DNA of 20,500 nt from a virus: IMG/VR virus record IMGVR_UViG_3300033816_000119, positions 1 to 20,500 of that record; one strand, given 5' to 3'. The notes beneath the pieces were generated by a model. That model was not told where the DNA came from. It did no database searches and saw only the letters and a program-made list of their open reading frames with translations. Numbering within the stretch: position 1 is the first letter of the stretch; every line of letters starts with the position of its first letter. Of the stretch, positions 6,356 through 14,793 are shown piece by piece. The position numbers were made by a program, and so were the translations under genes.

Positions 6356-8122
6356 TTATCCTATTTTTGAATTATTACTTAATTTGTTTACTCTTTCTGT
6401 TACTGCTCTACTTTCGCTTTCTACTACATACGCTTTCATTGGTGCTGCTTCTCTATTGCCTTGACCTGCTACTGTGCCATCAGGATTTAATTGCGTTACT
6501 GTGTTTTGTGCTGTTAATCCTTGCGGAGGTTGACCACCACCACCGCCTTGGCTAAACGTTCCTAAGTTACCACCGCCACCGCCACCACTTGCACCACCGC
6601 CACCGCCTTCAAATTTAGTTTTGGCAATTACAGCTACTCGAGCCAATCCACTTGCTATTGCTATTGCTGCTGCTATGTTTGCTCTTATTGGTGCGTCAGG
6701 TGTTGGTATTGCCATTTGACTTGCAAATGCTGACTGTGCAGCTTGGTAAGTTTCAATGGTTGCCTGTGCTAAACTTGCAGCCTTTTTAATTTGAAATGCT
6801 TTCTTTTGACTTGCTTCACTTTTACCTGCAAAAGCATCTACTAATGATTGAACGCTTTGTAATCCTTGTAAAGCTAATTTTGTTTTTTCTTCTTCGCCTT
6901 TTTTATAATCTTCAACTGCTTTTAATCTTGCAGCTTTTTGTGCATCTAATTTTTTTTGCTCTGCTTGTATTTCTGCTTCTATTCTATCAGCATCTATTTT
7001 ATCTTGTTCTTCTTGTTTTTTCTTTTGAGAATCTTCAAATTCTTTATTCATTTCGGCTTGTCGCCTTAATACTTCTTTTTCAAATTCAATTCTCCATTTA
7101 GCATTTTCTTCAGCTACTTTTTTTGCATTTTCTGCCCTTTCCTTAGCCTTATCTGCTGCCGCTTTATTTGTATCTGTTTCTAATTTAGTGCTTTCAATTT
7201 GTAAGTTTCTTTGAATAGATAGCCTTTCATCAGCTAAGTCTTTCATCAACTTTAAAGTTTCTGAATTAGCTTTTTGTAATTCTATCTTTTCTTCTTCATC
7301 TGCATCTCTAAATCTTACTAATCTATCATTGATTAACCTTCTTGCTGCTTGTATTTCTTCATCAATTCTTTTAATTCTTTGCTTACTTAATTCTTCATTT
7401 AAAGCAAGTTGTTCTTTTGCACTCTTACCTTGTGCTGCTGCTAAATTCTTTCTAAAGTCAGCTTCTTTTTGCATTGCCTTATCGGCTTCTTGCATTAACT
7501 CTAACTCTTTTTCTCTATTCTTAATAACCTCTTTTTGCGCTTCATCTTCATCATTCATTGTACGAGTTAGAATAATAATAGCTGTTACTAAAGCACCAAT
7601 AGCAGTTATAATAGCCATTATTGGATTCGCCATAATAGCAGTATTCCATAACCATTGAGCAGCAGTTGCTAACTTTGTTCCAATGGTTGTTGATTTAAGC
7701 ATAGCACCAACAACCCTTAAACTATCGCCCATTCCTGCAAGTCCTTGAACTCCTTGAGCTAAAGCCATTGCTGCCTGAACTTTTGCAAGTGATTTATCTA
7801 AGGCTTCATTTTCTTGACCAAAGAGTTGAGCTGCGCCTTGTGCTGCTGCGAATCCTGATGCAACTCCTGCTCCTAAATTTGCAATTGCTTGAAATTTAGC
7901 TTCAGGTTTTAGCATATCAATAGATTCATTTAAATCATCAACACGCTCTTTTATTTTTGCGGCTTCTTTTTGTAATTTTCTAAACTCCTCTGTGTTTTGC
8001 TTTCCAGCTCCTGCCATTTCAAATAAGGCATCTTCAACTTCATTGAATTGCTGTCTAAGGTCTTTTACAGATTCACCACTTACATTGGTTTGTATTTCTA
8101 TGTCTATTGTAGTCTTTGCCAT
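6356..8122 (-). CDS. Tail tape measure protein
   Basis: This 588-residue protein fits the tape measure protein, which sets tail length and is carried inside the tail tube. The N-terminus ('TIDIEIQTNVSGESVKDLRQ') leads into helices with heptad-like spacing up to residue 70. An Ala/Gly/Met-rich part follows, then a hydrophobic segment at about 155-185 ('NPIMAIITAIGALVTAIIIL'), the membrane-like region typical of this family. Residues of about 190-420 are a long Lys/Glu/Ala-rich helix with coiled-coil character. The C-terminal part has an Ala-rich hydrophobic helix and three Gly runs around 502-531. By the usual rule of about 0.15 nm per residue it would fit a tail near 90 nm. The product is short for a siphovirus tape measure but in range. 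Two other tail genes separate it from the chaperone gene, which is unusual. Confidence 0.85.
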   Translation of the reverse strand: MAKTTIDIEIQTNVSGESVKDLRQQFNEVEDALFEMAGAGKQNTEEFRKLQKEAAKIKERVDDLNESIDMLKPEAKFQAIANLGAGVASGFAAAQGAAQLFGQENEALDKSLAKVQAAMALAQGVQGLAGMGDSLRVVGAMLKSTTIGTKLATAAQWLWNTAIMANPIMAIITAIGALVTAIIILTRTMNDEDEAQKEVIKNREKELELMQEADKAMQKEADFRKNLAAAQGKSAKEQLALNEELSKQRIKRIDEEIQAARRLINDRLVRFRDADEEEKIELQKANSETLKLMKDLADERLSIQRNLQIESTKLETDTNKAAADKAKERAENAKKVAEENAKWRIEFEKEVLRRQAEMNKEFEDSQKKKQEEQDKIDADRIEAEIQAEQKKLDAQKAARLKAVEDYKKGEEEKTKLALQGLQSVQSLVDAFAGKSEASQKKAFQIKKAASLAQATIETYQAAQSAFASQMAIPTPDAPIRANIAAAIAIASGLARVAVIAKTKFEGGGGGASGGGGGGNLGTFSQGGGGGQPPQGLTAQNTVTQLNPDGTVAGQGNREAAPMKAYVVESESRAVTERVNKLSNNSKIG

Positions 8123-8130
8123 TATCTTTT

Positions 8131-8137
8131 AAGTACC
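8131..8137 (-). promoter_or_regulatory. GGTACTT element before the tape measure gene
   Basis: The minus strand reads TTGGTACTTAAAAGATAATG up to the start at 8122. The copy lies in the 17-base space between the two genes, with the stop of the upstream gene only 2 bases before it. Confidence 0.4.
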
Positions 8138-8139
8138 AA

Positions 8140-11097
8140 TTATGAATAAACTCGTATTTCGATTGTCATGTAGTCTAATAACCCATTTGCACTAGTTCCT
8201 GATGTATTCCACGTTTCTACATCTATTTCATCTTCATTCTGCCAATTAACATAAGTAAATCCTTGCGCTGTATTATTATGATAAATAGTTGTTTTGTATT
8301 GAGTAAACTCGTTTGTTAAAGTTCCTGTATAGTTTCCTGCTCCATTATAAGTCCAAATGATTTCACCGCTTAAAGTATTATCAATAATAGTTGCAGTTGG
8401 TGGATTAGTTCCTGTTTGCTTTAATAAAGCAATATATTTTTTATAAGTAACATTGTTGTAAGTCTTAATTCCATTTTGATATGTTACATTGGATTCTGTT
8501 ACTGTTATTCCTGAACTATTTGTGATACTTACATTTGAAACACCATCAAATACAGTTACACCTGTTGAACTTGTTATGCTTACATTACTTGAATCAAATA
8601 CACTTATTCCACTTGATGCTGTTACATTTATATTCCTTGCATTAGGCGAAATCATAATGTCATTGCCTATAACTAAAACACCATTACCACTTTGAACATT
8701 ATTATTAAAACCACTTACTATTGCTCCGTCTGCTACATTGTTATTATTGTAGTTGTTTACTATTTTACCTGTTGGAGCGTTTATGTTTCCATCTTCTAAT
8801 CCTCCAAAGGTATCAAAGCCTTCATCTGCTACAAATGGTGGCAAAGTCTTTAACTTAATAAACTCACATTTAGTTGGTTGGTTATTTACTCTATCATAAT
8901 CAATTATTTTGTTAAGTCTCCAATATTCATTTTCAAAAAAGAAAGTATCTCTAAAATCTAAATCTTGAATATCCCATTCGTTTATTAAGAAATAACCTGT
9001 AAATAATTTACTGTCTTTATCAGCTATCTGTTCAATATAATCTTTCCAATAAGTATTATATAAATTATTTGATGTCCATTTGTTTAGTGTATAAAATATT
9101 TGTCTAGGTATTCCATAATTAATATCAATAGTTGGATTTAATGGATCATCTAAATGTCCAGCATAAGCATAAATACTTCTTTGAGTAGTTCCACTTGTTG
9201 CTATGTGAGACCATTGATAATTAGTTGTTTTAACACCTGAATAATATAATATTCTAATGTTCGATGCTGTGTAACCTATTTGCCCGTTTGTATTTACTGA
9301 ATAAATTTTAGGTATTATCCTATCATGCCCGATAGTATCTACTAATGGTGTTGGGCTAAATATTAATTCATTATTTACTTCGCCTTTTAAAAAATCATTT
9401 AATACTTCGTATTTTTGCTCTCCGTATATTTCACCTGTTTGCTGTTTATACTTATTATTAAAGAAATCATTATCCTCTTTGTATGTATATTTATAAACCT
9501 TATTGTTTAGTTCACCCATTGGAATAATTTTAGTTTCCTTTGAGTAATCTAATTTTTTAGACCAGTCATTTGTTACGCCACTTGTATAAAAAGATGGTCT
9601 TGGTTCGATTATTAGTTTTTTAGAATCTGATTTGTCTATTTCAATAAATAAATTAAACATCTTTATTATTGAATTGAAAAAATCACTTTGCTTTATTTTG
9701 TCGGGCAATACATCACTTAAAATAACTGTATCACCTTCTTGAATAGTTGAATCTAATAATTTGCCTGAAAAATATGAATCTGACAAAATATTTAAGTCTC
9801 CTTCAACTTCTATGTTATTTAATGGATCGTTCGGATCAGGTCTGTTTAATAAATAAACTGAATCAGAGGTATGTATATAACATATTATTTTATCATTTTG
9901 ATTTAAGTTGGTTTGTATTTCTAAGCTCCCCTCATTTGTAAATGTAGTATCGTTATCATTTATTGCAGAAGTTTTAGAAAACAAATTAAATTGATTTGAA
10001 TTTCCATTATTTCCAAATGGAACTATTGTAATAGGAACGTTTGCAATAATAACATCATTAGTAAAATTCCTTATTCTTCGTATTTCTAAATTAGCTATTG
10101 TTTTAGGCGCATCATAACTATTAAAATTAAATGTTGCAGGATTCATTGGATAATATGTAACATAACATTTTAAAAATGTTTTGAAACTATAATTACCACT
10201 TCTACTCGCTGTAAATCTAGTATTAAATGTAAAAACATTACCAGGATCAAAATTAGGTTCTGTTACTTCATCTTCATAAGTTATTTCGGCACTTGCACCA
10301 CCAAAACTTAAATCTGAATAAAAAGTAGTTCCTGTACTTGCATATTCTAATGTTTGTAAAGTATTTTTTGTTGCTCTAAAACTTCTGTTTTCTATTGCAT
10401 CATTAGATAGTGTTAATTGGCTTTGCCCATTATAAGGTATAATTAATCTTTTGAATAAATCATTATTTAAAAAATTTGATTGATAACTAAAACCAGCTTC
10501 GCTAAACATTTTATCTAAAATCGTTTTAGCATATATTGAAGGGTAAATATCACTTACTTTAAACTGATTATTTAAACCTTTTCCATAATCAATCATACTA
10601 TATACATAGCCTTGTCCGATAGGCTTATACCAACTCAAATACTGATTATTTAAAGTGTAAGTATGGTTATATTCTGTTAAATCAATGTCTCTTAAGTAAG
10701 AATTATTAAAAAACTGATATACATTCTGCAACTCACCAAAAAAAGCTACCTCATATTCAATCTCGTATTTATCAGTTACATTAACATTTAACAATTGACA
10801 AATACCTTTGAACTGTGTAGCTTCATTGTAAGTTATTTCTGCTATTGCTTTTAAATTCGGATTAAAATTCGGACTAAAGTTAGTAGTGCCTGTACTATTA
10901 ATGACTGCATTAACATTCCATATATTCGAAAACAATTCATTGTTAAAAGTAGAGCCTGGTAATATAACAGTCTTACTCCATGTAGTGCTGCGCTTTTCAG
11001 GTTCTCTAATATCAGCAATGTTAAAGTTAAGAGGTATTGAAACATCTTCTTTTAAATCTATCTGCTCGTTATTAATGTATATTTTAGTTAAAATCAT
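8140..11097 (-). CDS. Large tail-tip or baseplate-hub-like protein with beta-helical C-terminus
   Basis: The 985-residue protein is probably part of the tail tip and host contact. The N-terminus ('IYINNEQIDLKEDVSIPLNF', then 'IREPEKRSTTWSKTVILPGS') is a signature I recall from large tail proteins of Bacteroidota phages. In the middle, at about 470-560, 'SIIKMFNLFIEIDK' and 'KLDYSKETKIIPMGELNNK' resemble the hub domain of tail proteins. The region from about 780 to 875 is rich in Asn, Ser, Val and Gly with repeating units such as 'NVSITSSTGVTVFDG', which suggests a trimeric beta-helix or needle. The end (about 880-985) could be a small receptor-binding head. The start overlaps the upstream gene by 4 bases (ATGA). 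No lytic enzyme motif is visible. A structural tail role is likely; the precise part is not fixed. Confidence 0.65.
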   Translation of the reverse strand: MILTKIYINNEQIDLKEDVSIPLNFNIADIREPEKRSTTWSKTVILPGSTFNNELFSNIWNVNAVINSTGTTNFSPNFNPNLKAIAEITYNEATQFKGICQLLNVNVTDKYEIEYEVAFFGELQNVYQFFNNSYLRDIDLTEYNHTYTLNNQYLSWYKPIGQGYVYSMIDYGKGLNNQFKVSDIYPSIYAKTILDKMFSEAGFSYQSNFLNNDLFKRLIIPYNGQSQLTLSNDAIENRSFRATKNTLQTLEYASTGTTFYSDLSFGGASAEITYEDEVTEPNFDPGNVFTFNTRFTASRSGNYSFKTFLKCYVTYYPMNPATFNFNSYDAPKTIANLEIRRIRNFTNDVIIANVPITIVPFGNNGNSNQFNLFSKTSAINDNDTTFTNEGSLEIQTNLNQNDKIICYIHTSDSVYLLNRPDPNDPLNNIEVEGDLNILSDSYFSGKLLDSTIQEGDTVILSDVLPDKIKQSDFFNSIIKMFNLFIEIDKSDSKKLIIEPRPSFYTSGVTNDWSKKLDYSKETKIIPMGELNNKVYKYTYKEDNDFFNNKYKQQTGEIYGEQKYEVLNDFLKGEVNNELIFSPTPLVDTIGHDRIIPKIYSVNTNGQIGYTASNIRILYYSGVKTTNYQWSHIATSGTTQRSIYAYAGHLDDPLNPTIDINYGIPRQIFYTLNKWTSNNLYNTYWKDYIEQIADKDSKLFTGYFLINEWDIQDLDFRDTFFFENEYWRLNKIIDYDRVNNQPTKCEFIKLKTLPPFVADEGFDTFGGLEDGNINAPTGKIVNNYNNNNVADGAIVSGFNNNVQSGNGVLVIGNDIMISPNARNINVTASSGISVFDSSNVSITSSTGVTVFDGVSNVSITNSSGITVTESNVTYQNGIKTYNNVTYKKYIALLKQTGTNPPTATIIDNTLSGEIIWTYNGAGNYTGTLTNEFTQYKTTIYHNNTAQGFTYVNWQNEDEIDVETWNTSGTSANGLLDYMTIEIRVYS

Positions 11098-12314
11098 CTT
11101 CTTTGTCTTTTTTTGTTTTGTGAGTAAGTAAATGAAACCACTAAATTAAATAGTTGCTGACTAGCTTCGTATTTTGTTTGATAACTGCTATCTGTTATGT
11201 TTACAGAAACTAAGTTGCTGCCATCGTAAATATAAACATCAGGGCTTGTTACTAATTGTTCTAACCATATAGATTCATTTTCTGTAATCCAATCACTGTT
11301 AATTGTAATTGTATCGTCTAATATTGTTTCATATTGGCTTAATCCTCTACTTGTAGTTGAGTAGCTATAATTAGTACCACTCCATTGATTAGGATTGCTT
11401 TTGTAAGTATTTCTTTTAATATTGGTGTTCTTAGTCATTGCACCTGTAAAAGTGTAATAATCGTACTTACCATAGTTATTCATAAACTTAAAACGAATAG
11501 GTGTGTACTTTGAGCAAATATCTTCACCAGGATATATACGGATTGTTTCACTTACTATCGTTCCTGTGCTGTTTTTAATTCTTACATCATAGTATTCCCA
11601 ATTAACAACGAATATAGGTGTTGATCCACTTGATAAGTCTGCATTAACTAATGTAGTTAGCCAATCATAATCTACTCGTACATTGATTGAACGGTCTTGC
11701 CTATTGCTTATTGATGTAAAAGGATTAGCGACTGTAACTGTGTTAAATATTGTACCTTCATCATAAAAAGTTATAATCTCTAAAAACTTTGCCTCATTTG
11801 CAGCATCAGTCATAAAACCTAAAATAAGTTTTTCACCTGTTCTTGATTCAAAAGTTGGTCTATCAGTAAGAAATTGACTTGAACTATTTTGAAGTACATA
11901 AGTGTTAGTTTGGAAATCTAAAAAGTCTAATGGACTAAACACTCCGTTAAAACAATAACCTGAACTTGTTGTTAAGTTAGGATAGTTCGTAATTCCACTA
12001 CTGGCCCCATACTGCTCACCAAATTGAACTATGTAAGATGCTATTGAGTTTACACATTGTTTAAATGTAGTTGTATTGTCATCTGCATCCCTAGTTAAAA
12101 AGTTTTGAATGATACCAGCCACATCAAATGTTCCATAGTTGTTACTTGGATTTCTTCCTACTTCTAATCTAGTATAATCACTTGATCCATTTACATAAAT
12201 ATCTGCTATGTAACGAAAATTAGATTGAGCAACGTTTGTTGAACTCAAAGTAAAAACCATTTGATTGTAAACGGGTGCATAGCTGTTAGGTGTATTGTAT
12301 ATTGTTAGTGTCAT
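11094..12314 (-). CDS. Tail protein, Bacteroidota phage type
   Basis: I do not recognise a named family for this 406-residue protein. It is mostly beta strand and rich in Ser, Thr, Asn and Tyr, as tail-tip and adhesion proteins often are. The N-terminus has 'IYNTPNSYAPVYNQMVFTLS', then 'NFRYIADIYVNG' and 'GTFDVAGIIQNFLT'. I associate this series with large structural proteins next to the tail hub in Bacteroidota phages. No membrane segment or enzyme motif is visible. The start overlaps the stop of the upstream gene (TAATG) and the end overlaps the next start by 4 bases, so the three tail genes are translated as a set. A distal-tail or fibre-base role is possible. Confidence 0.6.
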   Translation of the reverse strand: MTLTIYNTPNSYAPVYNQMVFTLSSTNVAQSNFRYIADIYVNGSSDYTRLEVGRNPSNNYGTFDVAGIIQNFLTRDADDNTTTFKQCVNSIASYIVQFGEQYGASSGITNYPNLTTSSGYCFNGVFSPLDFLDFQTNTYVLQNSSSQFLTDRPTFESRTGEKLILGFMTDAANEAKFLEIITFYDEGTIFNTVTVANPFTSISNRQDRSINVRVDYDWLTTLVNADLSSGSTPIFVVNWEYYDVRIKNSTGTIVSETIRIYPGEDICSKYTPIRFKFMNNYGKYDYYTFTGAMTKNTNIKRNTYKSNPNQWSGTNYSYSTTSRGLSQYETILDDTITINSDWITENESIWLEQLVTSPDVYIYDGSNLVSVNITDSSYQTKYEASQQLFNLVVSFTYSQNKKRQRR

Positions 12315-12826
12315 TATTCAAATTCTTGTGTTATGTCTTTTTCTAATTGTGGGATTTCTTCAGTTAAGAATGGTTTACCTTTATATCCAAATCTTTTGAT
12401 AGTTCCTTTTTTAAGTATGTTTGTTGCTATTGCATAGGATAATGACCTTTGCCCTTTCTTATCTCCTGCTATGCTTTGTAATTCAGGTTTATAACTTATC
12501 CATTCTAAAATCTTAGGCTGCAGCTTTTTTCTATTTTCTTTTGAATATCCTTTTGCTGGTGTTCCTTTTTCTAAATCTTCCCAATAATCTTCGAGCTGAA
12601 TGGTTACTGTAACCCCGTTTTGATTTTGTTTAATTGGTAATGCCTTTAATGATTGAGATAAATTTTCTGAAGCATTAAACTTGTATTTCTCTAAATTATC
12701 TTTAACTCTTTTTAAAAAGTCATTTACTTTTTGAGAATAAATATCCTGCTCACCTGTTAGCTTATCTTCTAAGTCAGATAAAAGGTTATCTAGTTCATTA
12801 AATTGCTGTTGGTTTATTTTTGCCAT
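12314..12826 (-). CDS. HK97-gp10-like neck or tail-completion protein
   Basis: This 170-residue protein resembles the HK97 gp10 group, which completes the head-tail joint. It has an N-terminal helix up to about 60 and then 'VTVTIQLEDYWEDLEKGTPAKG', a strand and loop in which the E-K-G-T element is characteristic of the family. A helix ('SLSYAIATNILKKG') follows, then 'RFGYKGKPFLTEEIPQLEK' near the C-terminus, where the P-F-L-x-x-x-I element is also typical. The gene overlaps the end of the frameshifted chaperone by 13 bases and touches the next start. Neck proteins usually lie near the portal, so its place in the tail block is another sign of rearranged gene order. Confidence 0.7.
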   Translation of the reverse strand: MAKINQQQFNELDNLLSDLEDKLTGEQDIYSQKVNDFLKRVKDNLEKYKFNASENLSQSLKALPIKQNQNGVTVTIQLEDYWEDLEKGTPAKGYSKENRKKLQPKILEWISYKPELQSIAGDKKGQRSLSYAIATNILKKGTIKRFGYKGKPFLTEEIPQLEKDITQEFE

Positions 12827-13071
12827 TTATTCCTATCTTTTATGTAACTCAAATAATTTAAAAAAGCAACTACATTCATATTTAAATAAAAGTCCCATTT
12901 ACTTCTATCTTTACCGCTTAAGCTATCCAATGTAACATACCAACTCCAATAATCTAAGTGTTTTTGTTCTTCAGTTCGTTCAATTCGCTCTCCATTGTCA
13001 TTCTCGCTTCGTTCATTTGTTTTACCAAATAATCCTCTATATGAGGATACAAACCTTCTATAACTTTGCAA
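12814..13071 (-). CDS. Frameshift extension of the tail assembly chaperone
   Basis: This is the -1-frame part of a fused chaperone, 85 residues from TTG at 13071 to the stop at 12814. Joined to the first 166 residues of the upstream frame it gives a product of about 251 residues. Its best-conserved-looking part is 'LDYWSWYVTLDSLSGKDRSK', followed by a Trp/Phe/Tyr-rich helical end. This resembles the T half of lambda-type G/GT proteins. The open frame reaches back to a GTG at 13083, but that codon sits in front of the T-run and lacks a leader, so I do not take it as an independent gene. The end overlaps the next gene by 13 bases. Confidence 0.75.
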   Translation of the reverse strand: MQSYRRFVSSYRGLFGKTNERSENDNGERIERTEEQKHLDYWSWYVTLDSLSGKDRSKWDFYLNMNVVAFLNYLSYIKDRNKWQK

Positions 13072-13568
13072 AAAAAAACACACAAAGGATAAACTATGCC
13101 TACATTTATACTCTTAATATGTTCGACTTTTTCTGCATAATCCATTTCAACCTCTTTTAACTTAAACCATTTAAGTTTATAAGGCTTAACAAACATTGCA
13201 ACTAATTGAGGTAAGTTACCAATAATACTTTCTTCGCTTTCTGTTAGTTTGCTTAAACTTATAAAATCCCCAGCACTTAATTTAGTGATGTCATAATTTA
13301 CTACCCATCTGTAGCCATTGTGCTTAAACATCTCAACTGAATTAGGAAACTCCATTTTAAAAATAAAGTTTACATTCTTAATCAGTTCTTTTAGTTGGTC
13401 GATTCTTATTTTCTCAACTTCAGCAACTGTAATGCCTGTTAAAATGGAAATAACTCTAATTTCTCTATCAATAGGATCAATATCTTTATCTCTTGTAATA
13501 TCATAGATTAAAGGAAATTTCTCTATTGAGATATCATGCCAGCTATTTGGTAATTCAATTGTCATCAT
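12954..13568 (-). CDS. Tail assembly chaperone, short (unshifted) form
   Basis: This 204-residue product would be the G-type chaperone that coats the tape measure protein during tail assembly. The sequence has 'ITKLSAGDFISLSKLTESEE' followed by 'NLPQLVAMFVKPYK', a pattern I associate with tail assembly chaperones ('t-x-g-x-f-i-x-l' then a hydrophobic helix ending in K/R-P). It ends in a charged helix rich in Glu and Lys. Two ATG codons open the frame (MM); a GGTACTT element lies upstream. At codons 165-166 (TTT TTT) the ribosome can slip to give the longer GT-type form. The gene follows the large terminase with 19 bases between. Function rests on pattern plus frameshift site. Confidence 0.75.
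   Translation of the reverse strand: MMTIELPNSWHDISIEKFPLIYDITRDKDIDPIDREIRVISILTGITVAEVEKIRIDQLKELIKNVNFIFKMEFPNSVEMFKHNGYRWVVNYDITKLSAGDFISLSKLTESEESIIGNLPQLVAMFVKPYKLKWFKLKEVEMDYAEKVEHIKSINVGIVYPLCVFFCKVIEGLYPHIEDYLVKQMNEARMTMESELNELKNKNT
13071..13077 (-). other. Programmed -1 ribosomal frameshift site
   Basis: The minus strand carries nine T (13078 to 13070). In the zero frame it reads GTT TTT TTT TGC, and the heptamer T TTT TTT at 13077-13071 allows both tRNAs to re-pair after a -1 slip, giving TTT TTT TTG CAA. A 6-bp hairpin (ATCCTC/GAGGAT, 13032-13048) lies 22 bases downstream, farther than usual for a stimulator. Confidence 0.75.
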
Positions 13569-13574
13569 TTTAAA

Positions 13575-13581
13575 AAGTACC
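13575..13581 (-). promoter_or_regulatory. GGTACTT element before the chaperone gene
   Basis: The minus strand reads GGTACTTTTTAAAATGATG up to the double ATG at 13568-13563, in the 19-base space after the terminase stop. It is nearly identical to the copy before the gene starting at 3449. Confidence 0.4.
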
Positions 13582-13587
13582 TTTTAA

Positions 13588-14793
13588 TTATATTATTGTG
13601 TATCTGCCTGTTTTGTATTTACTGTATGCGTGAAAACTTAAACATGATGCCATAACTCCGTCATCGTGAAAACCACTTGTAGCTGAATATTTAATTACTC
13701 TACTTTTTGGATTATATTCATATGTAAACATTTCAAGTTCTTTGTCTAACCAGTCCACATTTAAGAATTTAACCTCTTTGTTTTGATTTGCCACTATCAA
13801 AGATTCAACTATTTCTTTTTTGCTTTGATTTGTAGTTACAAATGGTTCAATAGTGCAATAACTTGAACATTCTTTTTGTAACATTTCAAATATAACATCT
13901 CCAATAGAGTTAACCTCAACTAATGCAGTTTGGACATTATTTGTCCTTAATCCATTTGCAATATTCTTTACTATTGTTGCCCAATCGCTATGTCTCCAAC
14001 GTTCAATATAGAACTGTTCGCCTTTCTCATTGAATATAGATAGTGCCGAGTAATCGTCTGCTCTTCCTAAGTCAATACCTGCAAATGCTTTGCCGTAAGA
14101 TTTGTTATCTGTTAATTGCCGGTTATTAAATAGCATTGCAGATCCATCAATGAACTCGGCTAAGTATTCCTGCCTGAATATCATTTCCGGTAAGGTTAAC
14201 TTTGCATCGTCTATCTCGGATGGATTAATCATTGGGTTATCGTACGAAGTCATTGTGAAGGACTTGTACTGCTCATTAGTGCCATCCAATTGATGCATCT
14301 TATAAAAGTGATTCTTACCTTTTGGAGTTGAAATTAAAAGCACCTTTTTACCTTTTACAAGTACAGTTGCTCTTAATACTTCAGTCCATGCCTTTTCATC
14401 CATAAAGGCAAACTCATCACATACCAGGTAATCAAATGTGAAACCTCGAATGTTATCGTATCGCTCCGCTGAAAAGAATTGAATTGTTGAACCTGTGATG
14501 TATTCAATGATTAATTCGGATTGGTTAACCTTTCGGTATATCTCCATTCGTTTAGCAAATGCCTTAAACGTTTCTTCAAATACTTTTTTAGATTGTTTAT
14601 AGACTGGTGATATCCATGCTATTTTACAGCCTTTATTGTTTAAAGCCCAAAATAACATTTGATTCAATGCCAATAAAGTTTTACCGAACTGCCTACCTAT
14701 ATTAATAACATAGTATTTTTCAGTTCCGTTATTTATTGCATTATGAATTTTCCTCTGATTCTGATGTGGGTTGTATAGTATTGCTTTCGCCAA
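13588..14793 (-). CDS. terL: Terminase large subunit
   Basis: The 401-residue protein is the DNA-packaging motor: an ATPase that pumps DNA through the portal plus a nuclease that cuts concatemers. The ATPase half shows a Walker A variant 'GRQFGKT' (33-39), Walker B 'LVCDE' (123-127) and the coupling motif 'STP' (155-157). The nuclease half starts with 'FAGIDLGRADD' (Asp241) and ends with 'HDDGVMA' near residue 380, as in RNase H-like terminase nucleases. No ATG precedes Walker A in this frame; TTG at 14793 is the best start, with an in-frame TGA six codons upstream. The first 53 bases overlap the small subunit gene. Length is a little short of the usual 420-550. Confidence 0.93.
   Translation of the reverse strand: MAKAILYNPHQNQRKIHNAINNGTEKYYVINIGRQFGKTLLALNQMLFWALNNKGCKIAWISPVYKQSKKVFEETFKAFAKRMEIYRKVNQSELIIEYITGSTIQFFSAERYDNIRGFTFDYLVCDEFAFMDEKAWTEVLRATVLVKGKKVLLISTPKGKNHFYKMHQLDGTNEQYKSFTMTSYDNPMINPSEIDDAKLTLPEMIFRQEYLAEFIDGSAMLFNNRQLTDNKSYGKAFAGIDLGRADDYSALSIFNEKGEQFYIERWRHSDWATIVKNIANGLRTNNVQTALVEVNSIGDVIFEMLQKECSSYCTIEPFVTTNQSKKEIVESLIVANQNKEVKFLNVDWLDKELEMFTYEYNPKSRVIKYSATSGFHDDGVMASCLSFHAYSKYKTGRYTII

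Noticed and set aside
1386-8695. Open frames on the plus strand, for example 1386-1688, 2494-2787, 6267-6464, 6796-7101, 7329-7658 and 8489-8695
   Set aside because: All lie opposite well-supported minus-strand genes, have biased composition (Leu/Phe/Ser-rich shadow translation) and show no family motif.
10851-11045. Minus-strand open frame of 64 codons inside the large tail protein gene
   Set aside because: It lies in another frame of a well-supported gene, consists of Leu-rich shadow sequence and has no recognisable motif.
12814-13083. Independent gene starting with GTG at 13083
   Set aside because: The GTG lies right at the T-run where a -1 slip fits exactly, has no leader, and the product makes sense as the chaperone extension.
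9747-14293. Open frames on the plus strand at 9747-9941, 10886-11131, 13318-13506 and 14102-14293
   Set aside because: Opposite strand of tail, chaperone or terminase genes, with shadow-like sequence and no leader.
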